The notes below the pieces were generated by a model. The model was not told where the DNA came from. It ran no database searches and saw nothing but the letters and a program-made list of their open reading frames with translations. Shown here piece by piece: positions 54,801-64,000 of a stretch of DNA of 64,000 bases (positions are counted from its first letter, which is position 1; every line of letters begins with the position of its first letter). Location of the stretch: contig OU964929.1 in NCBI GenBank assembly GCA_918807975.1, forward strand, positions 18,121,197-18,185,196. Reading direction: 5' to 3'. This DNA is from Aplidium turbinatum (taxonomy: Eukaryota > Chordata > Ascidiacea > Aplousobranchia > Polyclinidae). The translations under genes were made by a program, and so were the position numbers.

Positions 54801-57800
54801 GGTTGAACTTGGCAACATGATTTAAACTAAAACTGAATATCCCTAAAATGTCAACACTGCGTTCTCACAAATATTATTTTTCAACAACATGTGTTTTCTA
54901 CAGTTCCTCATTGTTTTAGTTACAACGTTTCTTGGTATATTTTTGGAGTTTGCTGATTGTTAGATTGTGAGAAACCTGTGTATTCCAATGAGACTTGTTT
55001 TGGTAAAGGTTTATGACAGAGTACATGATCTCTCTACAAACCAAGCGAGGTTGGAACAAGACCTCAGCGATGAAATATCAAGAAGGCACAAGTTAGTGCT
55101 TTATGGAATTTGTTTGCTATTGATTGCAGTTACCTTGTGCAGTTATATGTATCATTGGCGTAAAGTGGTTTGAAACTGGTTCGAACTAAACTCAGTTAAA
55201 GTGAAAATTTTGTTTTGCTCCAAGCATTTCGACTAAGTTTCTGTATCAATTATTACGACGTGAAATATCATCATATGAGTTGTTACTTTTGTGCTCGGAC
55301 AGTGTTTATTTAAGAATAGTGTCCTCATACTTTTTGTAAAAGTTTATTGATACAACACTAGTTACTTTTATCAATTCATTTCAATGACTATTCATTTGTT
55401 CATATATATCATAATCAATAATTAATCATTGAGTTAAAAGTTGGTGTAAAATTCATTATTGCGTTACAAACTTTAACAAACCGGTTCTATTTTGTTGAAA
55501 AACATGGAATAATTTCATAAACTACTCAAATATCTCGGAATGGCCCGTTTCGGTGAGTCCGATCCCTTAACGGGGGTTTTTTTCAATTTTTTTTTTAAAT
55601 TAGCGGGTACCGTAGTCAAATTATCATTGCCGTTTTAGGGTTAGGGGTTAAGGTTAGGGGTTAGAAGTTAGGATCTCACCGAATCAGACTCACCGAATCG
55701 GACTCACCGAATCGGACTCACCGAATAGTAGCAGACCCCAAATATCTAAATCTCATATAAACAAACGGTTCATTTGTACTTTAAAGCCTGTTTGTTTGTG
55801 CCGTTCGATCGCTACTCGCTGCTGTCTGAGGTCACTGATAGTAGGCCTATATCTGCGTATATTTAATTTCATTGAAATATTTACGATATATTTGAACTTC
55901 AAATTTCTTTCTTCCTGATCCGAAAGGTCCACCCGAGACGAAGGAAAAGGATCAACATCCGTTGATCGGGTTGAGCGAAGATTGAAAGAGATTGAGCGTG
56001 GAATGGCGGCAGAAAGAAACAATGCCACTCAACTAGCTAGTGATGTAGCTACCGACCTTCTGCGCAGAAGCCAGTCAAAGTAAGACTTTAAGATAATATT
56101 GTTTCATTATTTTGAACTAACTCTCTCCCTACATAACGGTTATTATTTTGTTGTTTCACATTTTACTCATATATAGTTATCTGTTCAGTACAATTATCAA
56201 CCTGTCACGCCCGACTACCGAGAGTGTTCATTTTTTGCACTAGCCTACACCATCAGCTTTTTAACACTGAAAGCTAGTTGTGCCAACTTTAACGGGAAAA
56301 TGAGCTATCAAAAACATTCTAACTTCGTACTGACAATTCATCGTCTTCAATACAGACCACCTGTAATGAGAGTGAACTTTTGTTTATCCCAACCACGTAG
56401 ATTACAAGAAGACGACATGGTGAACCGCACTCGCTACCTCCAAGTAGAAGCTAACAAGCGAGCCATCGAGAACGAGCTGGAATCCACTAGAAGAAGATTA
56501 GAGCAGTCAGAAGGAGGAAGAGATGCACTGATGTCCCAGATAGGTTGGTTGCTCAATGGTGCGCTGGAGTCGTTTAATGCTAGATTGAAGAACCTTTGTA
56601 AACAATGCTAAGATTGCTAACGTCCAACTGCCACTATCCAAATGCTCTACTCATAACTACCTGGCTGTGAACTGGAGCCGGTACTGTTTTATGTTTCTTG
56701 GTTTCGAACGAATACGTGGCGCATTGGTTCAGTTATCACTAAATGGCATGTTTAACAAAAGAAGTCTTAAAAAGATTCTCATGTGTAAAATTATCTTACT
56801 GTACATATGCTATAGGTTGGAAGCTGCTGTCATGGGTACCCGGTCATTTGGTCGACAGGACGTTTGGTCGACAGACATTTGGTCGACAGGACGTTTGGTC
56901 GACAGGACGTTAGGTCGACAGAACGATTTATTTTAGGGTTAGGGTTAGTTAACTAACCATAACCCTAATCTAACCCTGACTCTAACCCTAACCCTAACCC
57001 AAAAATGAATCGTTCTGTCGACCTAACGTCCTGTCGACCAAACGTCCTGTCGACCAAACGTCCTGTCGACCAAATGTCTGTCGACCAAACGACCGTGCAC
57101 CGCTGTCATGGACGGTTAAGGTCGTTGTTTGCTTAGCACCGCCAGCCACAGCTGATGATAAAAGTTGATATTGCTGCGTTTTGAATAAATCGCCTTGAAT
57201 GGCTTTGTCCCATGACCCTTCGACCCGACTGCTTTAAGTTGGATGCATAAAGTAACTTAAAACTGCTTTTCAACTGAACAAACTTTTTTGTGCGAGATTG
57301 TTGCTTCACAGTTGAACAAGGTTTCAGTTGCGATTGGCATGGTGACGTCATTTTACGGTTACTAGTCGGTTACGTCATACATAGAAACATTCTGTGCTGA
57401 AACTTTGTTTGAGTTGACTCGGATAGGTAAAAAACTTCTCACTGAATGTGTGCTGGGTGAAATAAGTTCAATTTTTTTTTTATTTCTGACTATCACAACA
57501 ACAAAAAAACAATATGTGCCAAACATAGCAGAAGTCTAGAAAAAAGTAGAAGCGACAAAACGCGGACGTTATAACGTGCATGATACTAAAGCAGGACAAT
57601 CAGTTTAAAATGTGGCACGGTCGCAACACCTTAAAATGCAACCTCTTAGACCTGCAATGATTGACATCCACATCGGTATGCACCTCCATCGACTAATTCT
57701 CATTCAAGCATGCGGTGGTGTGTTTGTTTTTCTTTTGAAAATAGTAAAAAAAATCCCACAAACAGCAAAATCTGTTTAAAAAGCATATATCACTTTTTCT

Positions 57801-60800
57801 AAATCAAATATAGTTATTACTATCTGAATCCTTAACAGCTTGTTTCACCTTTAACGGATCATCAGAAGGGTCTTATTCAAATAGAATCTATTATTCAAAT
57901 AGACTAAATAGAATACAATTTTAGAATACCAATAGAATACCAAATAGAATATAATTTTTTATCACTTTTTCTAGATACCTACTTTATGAACGGCTTTTGC
58001 TGTTGTGTACAGTGCTGAATGTCATATCTGTCATGAATCCTTAAAAAATCATGATAACCTTTGCTATGTTGTCTCTTGTCCCAAACACGAGTGGTGGCTG
58101 TTGTTTATTGTTTTTAATTTTTGTTACACAAAATTCGTTCATGTGCAAGCAATGCAACCTCCACGTACTCCCAGGTGAATTGCGCGCTTTGATCAACCGG
58201 TCAGACAAGGAGAGAGCGGAACTTCAACGCAAGGTGGAAGAACAACAACTGAAACACAAACTTCAATCGGAAAGAGATGCTGAACATAGCGACCGATTGG
58301 CAAGTAAGTGACACGACTGTTACTGTGAAGAGGCTCAAGCCGATCTGTGTGAGTTATGTGAGTCTTTCATCCTTATAAAATGTATTTTGTTAAACATTTG
58401 ACCCTGAAATGGACATTGAGAATTCTTTCTGTTGTGTAAGATTTTTTACAGCTAACATGACTTTTTTTCATCAGACAAGATTGGCTATACCTAAAACAAA
58501 AAATATGGTTCAATATACTGTATTAAATTAATATTGTAATATTTTATCAAATTTAGTTGCTATTCTCTAACAAGCTCTACAGCCTGCTTTACACTTGTTT
58601 GGGATGCAGAAGGGCCTTATTCAAATAGAATAAATAGAGTGATTCAGTTTGCATAAGGGCCTTCGGATGATCCTCAACAAAGGTGAAACAGGTTGTTAGA
58701 GAATATTAACTAAATTTGATGTAATTTGCTCTGCTTGAGTTTTTGCTTAGCATTGAACACTTTTTGTTGATTGTTTATTTGTAATATTTTATATATAACT
58801 GTCTGCAATGTGCATGATATATAATATGTAGACCATGAGTCTCAACTAATACCCCTTACTTGGAACAAGTACCAGTTTTCCAAGGAGATTTTTGTATCAT
58901 TACAATTTTTTGAATTTAACAAATCCTCCATTACCAGCGTCGAAGAGGCAAGACATGGACAGATTACGTCAGGAGACGGAGATAGAAGAGCTTCGTGCTG
59001 CCCTCAAGCGGTCAGCTGGTGTCGTTCAAATAGATGAGATGCGACGTGATATGGAGAAAAGCGAAAGACAGCGACAACAATTGTCCGATCACATTGAGGT
59101 CTGTAAACGCTCATCCAGCAGATACTGGTTTACTTATTATGAAAGTTGTGTATGAGACTTATATATACCGACTGTGACCAAGCATTCAAACAAACCAAGT
59201 AATCGCATTGCAGCTTGTACCCAGACAACAAAATTCGTCTTTTTACATTGATTCAACGTCTGCAGACGTGTTGTTGTCTGGTTATACGCAACTTTCTGCT
59301 GACAATGACACATGCGCGAAAACATGGCTATATTTTTTGTGCTTTCGTGTTTGTGCGCCGTGTCACGAAATTTGTGCGCATGTTTGTCTTTCAAGTGATA
59401 TTCCGAGCAGATGCACGAATTTCAATCAATCACTTTGAAAACGCGAACAATTGTTTACAAGTGAATAAAAAAAATAACAGTTAACCTCTCATATCAGTTT
59501 GTATCCTCTGTGGATCCTTCTCTGGTATCATGGGCCAATCCTATAGATGTTTGCTGGTACACCCCTTCATTTTCTTTGAATTGTGTACAAGTTTGTTTTT
59601 ATTTAACCATAGACAAATAAAACCTAACAACCAGACGGCATTTAACATAATATAAAGGCCAGCATGAGTAATTGAGTATGGCCGAAAACGTTTGTAATTT
59701 TTAGTTTATTTTCATGTTGTTATGTTTAGTGCCGTCTGGTTGTTAGGATTAATTTGTCCATCGTTAAAAACATCATCTCTCTACCAAGTTTTTTTTTCCA
59801 TCTTACTGAGAAACTTTTTATAAAGAAGACTATGCTAAAAAAGCTGCTGGAAAGTTTTAGAATATGCATAAACGTACGTCTGGTTTTTGTGGGGTTTACA
59901 AATTTGAAATAATCGTTTATTGTCATCTCCAGGTGCTAACCAAAGACTTGGAGAAGAAAGAGCAATCTCACAATCGTGTCTTGAACCAACATCGTGATCT
60001 TCAGCGGGAATTTGATGAGGCGGAGAGAGAGAAAGAGGGATTGTGCGGACAACTTGAAGATACTTTGAGAAAGTTTAAAGAATTGTCTAGGTTAGGCTTG
60101 TCTTCTGTGGACCTTAGCTTCCTTAGCTTCTAGTTCTTTCAACAATTTCTTTTTTGTTTCTTTTGAAAGGATAAATGTTTTTTTAGTTAATAATTTTCCT
60201 TGTTTGTTTTACCGGATAATAGTGGTTTTATTTGGATTAGACTTTTTTGTGTACTCTATGTTATTTACATATCTTCTTAAAACTACAAAATGCTAACATT
60301 TCCACCTTGTTTTATTCGTTTGTGACTTTCAAGCGCAGGAAGGATGGTATTTGTCTCCCTATGAGCACCGCGTCGGTATTAAGAAAACACGTTTTTATTT
60401 TTTTGAAATTATTATAATAGGTACACCTGGTATAGTTTAAAATTAATTTGCATCTAATTCCTTGCTTACTCTGGATCTTTCTACGGTCCAAAGCAACACA
60501 GGCAACGCAAAACAACGTTCAGCGACTAATGGAGCAATAAAAAAAAGTTCTTCATGCTAGATACTATTTCTCTGGTTCTTGATACCAATCGTTTGCTTTG
60601 TATTGTGTCATTTACACGTGTGCTACTTTACGTTGATTTAGCTTTGTACTCTGTGAGTATGTCAAAACTTTATGCAAATTTATCCTAAAATGTTTAAATT
60701 ATTTTTCTTGCAATGTACCAGTATGCACAGCATTGCGATGCAATTCTCTTCACTGGGATACAACTCAAGCTGTCACCTAATTGAGATCTCATTATAATGT

Positions 60801-63800
60801 TGTACTGTTTTCACTGCTTTATTTTGTGTCTTTCCCGTAAGTTATCACTTGACTCTTTAGAAAAGCGGCGCGATGGCGCAGTGGATTAAGCGTTGACTTT
60901 CCAGTAATGCAATCCTAGTTTGACACCCGGCTTAAGCTGGTTGTTGATGAAAGAACGCTCACCTTTAGTACTCTATCTATGGTGTAAGAAATTGGGTAGG
61001 TGTAATTTCTAAAGGAAAAGTGGCCGAGAGGAAAGCACCCTACTCTCATGAGTACCGAAGGCCTAGTGTGATAAAACCTTCTTATTCCCCGAAGCTCAGT
61101 AACCGAGTATGGGACCTCCTTAGCCCTTACCCTCTCTACAAAGTCGTTTCCTCGACGTCTCATTTCCGAGTTTGTGATTCCGACGACTCTTTGTGCAGAG
61201 ACATAGACAAGTGCAACACGGACTTGCGCAGGACGGAACAAGCAAAGCACGAATGTGAAAATGAGAAGGAAGAACTGAGGAGCACTGCACAAGACACGAT
61301 ACGACAGTGGGTTGGGTTTCCATGTAGCATTTCCCAGCGGCAATTCAAACGTTAAAGCATAATATGCAATTTGTTAACGTTTCTATACGCGCATTGCGCA
61401 AGTTAAGGTTACCTTATTAATTCAAGCTCTTTGCTTCTGAACCTTTTTTAATTTTTTTAGTTTTTTATCCAACAAATAGCAGAAAGTATGTCTGTAGTCA
61501 AGTCATTGAATAATTTGACAGGTGGAAGTCGAAGTGTCGCAAGCAAGAAAAAGAAATTGAACGTATGCAGGAAACCATCGACCAACTTGCAGCGAGGAAT
61601 GAAGGAATTTTGAAGGAGAGCATCGCTGGAAAAGCCCAAGCCAGCAATGGTGCGTAATGAATTACTTCAAATCCCCTTTTCCTCAGTCAGGCTACAATAG
61701 CACATTAATAATTTGCTTGATTAGCTTAGATTGTTTTGTGCATTCTCATCTTTGGATCAATATTTGTTGAATTTATTTGTCTCGTAACATTGAAATTAAT
61801 TTCCATGAAAAATAATTGCTTTCACCAACACCACAGCACAACGTCCGCAGACATTGAATCAATATAAAACGGTGTGGTTTGTTAGTTAGGCAGTTGTTTG
61901 TTTAGCAAGTGCTTAGCTTTGGAAGCAAAGAAATCGCAAGATCACGCAACGTTGGTTCGACCCTTGATTAACAAAATTTATTTTATCAAAAAAGACAAAT
62001 TTTGCAAGCTGAGGCATAACTAACAGACTTAGAGGACAAATTTCCATTCATTGTTACCTGCCTGTAGAATGGTTTCCTGACCTGACAGTATTGATTCAGC
62101 TACAAACGGAAATTTTAAAGTGCCAACTTGCGTATCAAATCGTGCATCAATGCTGCTAGTGTGTGAAGCTGCCATGATTGCGCTCCATTGGGCGGTATTG
62201 TCAGTCCGAATGCAATCTTCCTTCAGCATTTGTAGCATTGAATATAACGTGTGTTCTTGGCATCTTCGTAAGAAATGGATTCCAAACTTGTCTCTCCCCC
62301 TGAGAATCGTCTGTATGTACTTTTTGCAAAATCATATTTTGTTATGTTGTATTCTTTCAGCTTTTCAACAAATCGACAGCCTTCGTAACGAAATGGATGA
62401 TCTGATTGTAAGTAACTGATAAAGACCCTGTAGATAGTTTGTTATCCATCAAATTAATAGAAAACAAATACTCGCTCAAGTTATTAACTGACTTGCTTAT
62501 GTTCTACTGTTTTATTTCGCATGTTTCAATTCATGGCAATATGTGATGCGACTTTACTGATTTGTGATTATGGTTTATTTTGTTAGTTACAATACCTAAA
62601 ACCGTTCAATGAAACTTTTCACTTTTTAAATTTCGGTCATTTTAAATGCTGCAGTAGAAGATAGTGCGTTCCGTTTCTGCATTATGAGTCTATGCCAGGG
62701 CTACTCAACTGGCGGACCGCGGTCCGAATCCGGACCTTCTGAGTGTTGATGGTGGACCTTGAGCTTTTGGAAGAATAACCTCATTGCCACGTTTCAGGGC
62801 TTCTTTAAACAGATTTCTACAGGGAAGAAGCAACTTTTACTGTGGTTATCCAAGTTGCTGGGGGGCTTCGACTCCCAGACTCCCCAATAATCACTCCCAG
62901 ATAGTTTAACTTTCGTGGTTGCGTGTGAAATAACTTATTTACCGGACCGCTAAAAATATTCAACTTGTCGAACTGGACCTTTTTTAAGATTAGTTGAGTA
63001 ACCCTGGCTATGCTTTATGCGGTCGCTTTAACAGTCCCAGTATGAATTTAATCTGGAAAAATACTAGCATGTCTTCAGACAGCTGTAGAATTGTTCTGTG
63101 ATACAAGAGAATGATTTGGTGAAAAGGTGACGCAGCAAACGAGCCCAATTGAAAAACCAGCAACTTTTCAAGGCAGATAATTTCGCACCCGGCAACACTA
63201 AGAATCTGTATCGTTGTGTGCTTCCAGGCCAAGCGAGTCAAGATGGACGAGAAGTTACGTATCCGTGACGAGGAACTCGAAGAAACGACGGACGAGAAGA
63301 AGGTTTTGATGAAACAACTGAAAGAATCCGTTCATTCATCAGAAAAGATTGAAGTGAAATTAAGGAACACAATTGACAAGTTAGTCCACTTTCTAAACAA
63401 TCTTCAGGCCCACCTATCACGACTGATTTGCCATTGTCATTATATCGCTATCAAAATTAGTGCAACTTTGTAAGGGATTGAACTGCTGCGTGATGGCAAC
63501 GGATGTGCGCACTCAACGTAATACCCATAAATTTGCAATTTTTGTAGATGAATTTAGCTAAAATTATGGAATGCTTCTATTTTTTCTTAAGGTCATGTAT
63601 AACTAAAACAGTTGTTATTTTAATCTAAAAATAAAAAACCCAAAATGTGGATACCAAACTCATGTTTAAAAAACATGAGTTTGGCATCTACATTTTGGGT
63701 TTTTTAAATTCCATCCATTTTGCTTTAAAAATGTTATTATTTTACTTGAGATTCTTTACTTTCTTGAAATTTTCAGGTTAAATTTTTAGATCGGTAAACA

Positions 63801-63986
63801 TCAAGTCAGTTTCTAAAACCCTCAAATGCCATCACTGCTCTACACAGTCATTGCAATGGTGACGAAAAACAATGTTTTATTTGTAGGTTGTCCGTATCCA
63901 ACCAGAAACTGGCCACGACTGAAAAAGATCTGGAAAGCATGAAATCGATGTTCGAAACCGCAAAGAAGCAGTCTTCTGATCTCCAG
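51804..63986 (+). CDS. CEP128: Centrosomal coiled-coil protein CEP128, first 14 coding exons (626 aa, continues past the window)
   Basis: Coding exons: 51804-52076, 52938-53106, 54413-54486, 55009-55091, 55927-56079, 56401-56543, 58175-58303, 58938-59098, 59933-60090, 61199-61306, 61522-61649, 62361-62407, 63228-63379, 63887-63986. All borders are GT-AG and phases agree. The total is 1878 nt, and a donor at 63987 shows that more exons follow. Landmarks shared with human CEP128 include LEDTSRNLKSVDTKL (human LQDTSRNLRQVDQML), RVERRLKEIERGM, RRRLEQSEGGRDALMSQ, VLTKDLEKKE, AQDTIRQWKSKCRKQEKEIE and LRNEMDDLI. From about residue 190 the protein is almost continuous coiled coil. Known CEP128 is a subdistal-appendage protein of the mother centriole, acting with centriolin and in ciliary signalling. 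The N-terminus is Ser-rich (DSSSSESS). Introns carry at least four recognisable transposons, none within exons. Confidence 0.93.
53332..54347. mobile_element. hAT-like element in CEP128 intron 2 (CAGGCCTCGAAATT ends)
   Basis: Ends are CAGGCCTCGAAATTTGTAC and GCCGGAATTTCGAGGCCTG, with GGCGGTCA / TGACCGCC and GACATG words inside both. The flanks share only TAGTA (53327-53331, 54348-54352), shorter than the usual 8 bp. No coding. Confidence 0.75.
55536..55738. mobile_element. Fold-back element, GGTGAGTCCGAT family, copy 2 (203 bp)
   Basis: Same borders as copy 1: CGGAATGGCCCGTTTCGGTG at the left and GAATAGTAGCAGACCC at the right. The left arm has only one unit, the right arm about four TCACCGAATCGGAC units, and the core has GTTTTAGGGTTAGGGG. 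The target duplication CAAATATCT is a perfect 9 bp (55527-55535, 55739-55747). It lies in CEP128 intron 4. Confidence 0.9.
56835..57101. mobile_element. Fold-back element, GTCGACAG family, compact copy (267 bp)
   Basis: Ends are GGTACCCGGTCATTTGG and CCAAACGACCGTGCACC. The left arm has about five TTTGGTCGACAGGACG units, the right arm about five complementary units. The core is TTAGGGTTAGGGTTAG facing CCCTAACCCTAACCC. The target duplication GCTGTCATG is a perfect 9 bp (56826-56834, 57102-57110). It lies in CEP128 intron 6. Confidence 0.9.
57466..57640 (+). repeat. Second copy of the 44458-44640 repeat
   Basis: TTTTATTTCTGACTATCACA, then GTAGAAGCGACAAAACGCGG, CGTTATAACGTGC and GGCACGGTCGCAACACCTT are in the same order as at 44458-44640. 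In CEP128 intron 6. Family unknown. Confidence 0.55.
57825..58770. repeat. Two CTTCTGATGATCC-family palindromic repeats flanking CEP128 exon 7
   Basis: 57825-57960 has AACAGCTTGTTTCACC and GGATCATCAGAAGGGTCTTA. 58560-58770 has AACAAGCTCTACAGCCTG, mirrored by CAGGTTGTTAGAGAATA, then TTTGCTCTGCTTGAGTTTTT and GCATTGAACACTTTTTG, as at 47880-47946. CEP128 exon 7 (58175-58303) lies between them and is intact. Confidence 0.6.
59607..59766 (+). mobile_element. MITE, second copy (GACAAATAAAACCTAAC family)
   Basis: Ends are ATAGACAAATAAAACCTAAC and GTTAGGATTAATTTGTC, and the core GAGTATGGCCGAAAACG is in reverse orientation to the copy at 33722-33899. In CEP128 intron 8. Confidence 0.75.
60865..61000 (+). 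mobile_element. tRNA-derived SINE fragment in CEP128 intron 9
   Basis: GCGGCGCGATGGCGCAGTGG (box A TGGCGCAGTGG) and AGTTTGACACCC (box B) form a tRNA-like head of about 70 bp, followed by GATGAAAGAACGCTCACC, which resembles the GGGAAGAACGCTCC body of the repeat at 1571-1775 and 23134. No CCA or clean cloverleaf, so it is not a working tRNA gene. Confidence 0.7.
62696..63006. mobile_element. hAT-like element, 311 bp, in CEP128 intron 12
   Basis: Ends are CAGGGCTACTCAACTGGCGG and TTAGTTGAGTAACCCTG, with GGACCGCGGTCC / GGACCGC words inside. The flanks share CTATGC (62690-62695 and 63008-63013), offset by one base, so the duplication is imperfect. Confidence 0.75.
63634..63707. repeat. Long perfect hairpin in CEP128 intron 13
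   Basis: AAAAACCCAAAATGTGGATA then CCAAACTCATGTTT is mirrored almost exactly by AAACATGAGTTTGGCATCTA then CATTTTGGGTTTTT, giving a ~34-bp stem with about two mismatches and a loop of 2-5 bases. Confidence 0.8.
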
Positions 63987-64000
63987 GTTTGTTTTCATTT

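Noticed and set aside
56935-57000. TTAGGG/CCCTAA repeats as an internal telomere or chromosome end
   Set aside because: Short, inverted within a fold-back element with a 9-bp target duplication, and inside a CEP128 intron.
60870-60940. tRNA gene candidate
   Set aside because: It has boxes A and B but no clean acceptor stem, and continues into a SINE body shared with other copies.
61020-61355. 111-codon plus ORF as a separate gene
   Set aside because: Its second half is CEP128 exon 10 (61199-61306) and its first half is intron read through.

Overview
The window is animal genomic DNA: spliced genes with GT-AG introns, and abundant non-LTR, LTR and DNA transposons. It is AT-rich, with introns of a few hundred bases to about 2 kb. 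I cannot name the species. Gene content and repeat types suit an aquatic invertebrate, and a tunicate or other invertebrate deuterostome is my low-confidence guess. I saw no rRNA, functional tRNA, CRISPR array or prokaryotic operon.

Host genes lie in the right half. A WD40 gene orthologous to WDR83/MORG1 (minus strand, 33297-37775) resolves into six exons giving 332 aa. Upstream on the same strand is an intronless ATP23 metalloprotease gene (38473-39129) with an HELVH zinc site. On the plus strand, CEP128 (centriolar coiled-coil protein) starts at 51804. Fourteen exons with consistent phases encode 626 aa before the gene runs off the right edge. The three genes do not form a pathway. ATP23 and WDR83 are 697 bp apart in tandem.

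The left half (1-33000) is a transposon graveyard. 1-1569 is the 3' end of an L1/Tx1-like LINE. 1942-13764 is an 11.8-kb P-superfamily transposon with a perfect 8-bp target duplication, 31-32-bp terminal repeats, a THAP first exon and three C-terminal transposase exons. It has absorbed an almost intact 3-kb LINE, an L2/CR1-like LINE, a second THAP/P fragment and a small hAT. 14085-15690 is a hAT with another hAT inside it. 16380-17670 is an RTE LINE. 18061-18459 is a young truncated copy of the 3292-6354 LINE with a 12-bp target duplication. 18540-25045 mixes a decayed hAT, LTR-element fossils and a multi-level nest (fold-back > hAT > SINE > hAT / 150-bp-TIR element / SINE). 26100-30824 holds two Ty3/gypsy fossils around a pogo/Tigger transposase with a PHD-like tail.

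The ATP23-CEP128 interval (39130-51803) and the introns are filled with nonautonomous elements. Many hAT elements have 8-bp duplications. A tRNA-derived SINE is split by two hATs. The most unusual class is fold-back elements whose inverted arms are short tandem repeats. Three distinct families (unit words GTCGACAGGACGTTTG, TCGGTGAGTCCGAT and CAAACCTAGC) share this design and make 9-bp target duplications, like FB/Mutator-type elements. A fourth family (AGGCATTGTCG) has the same design but no duplication that I could see.
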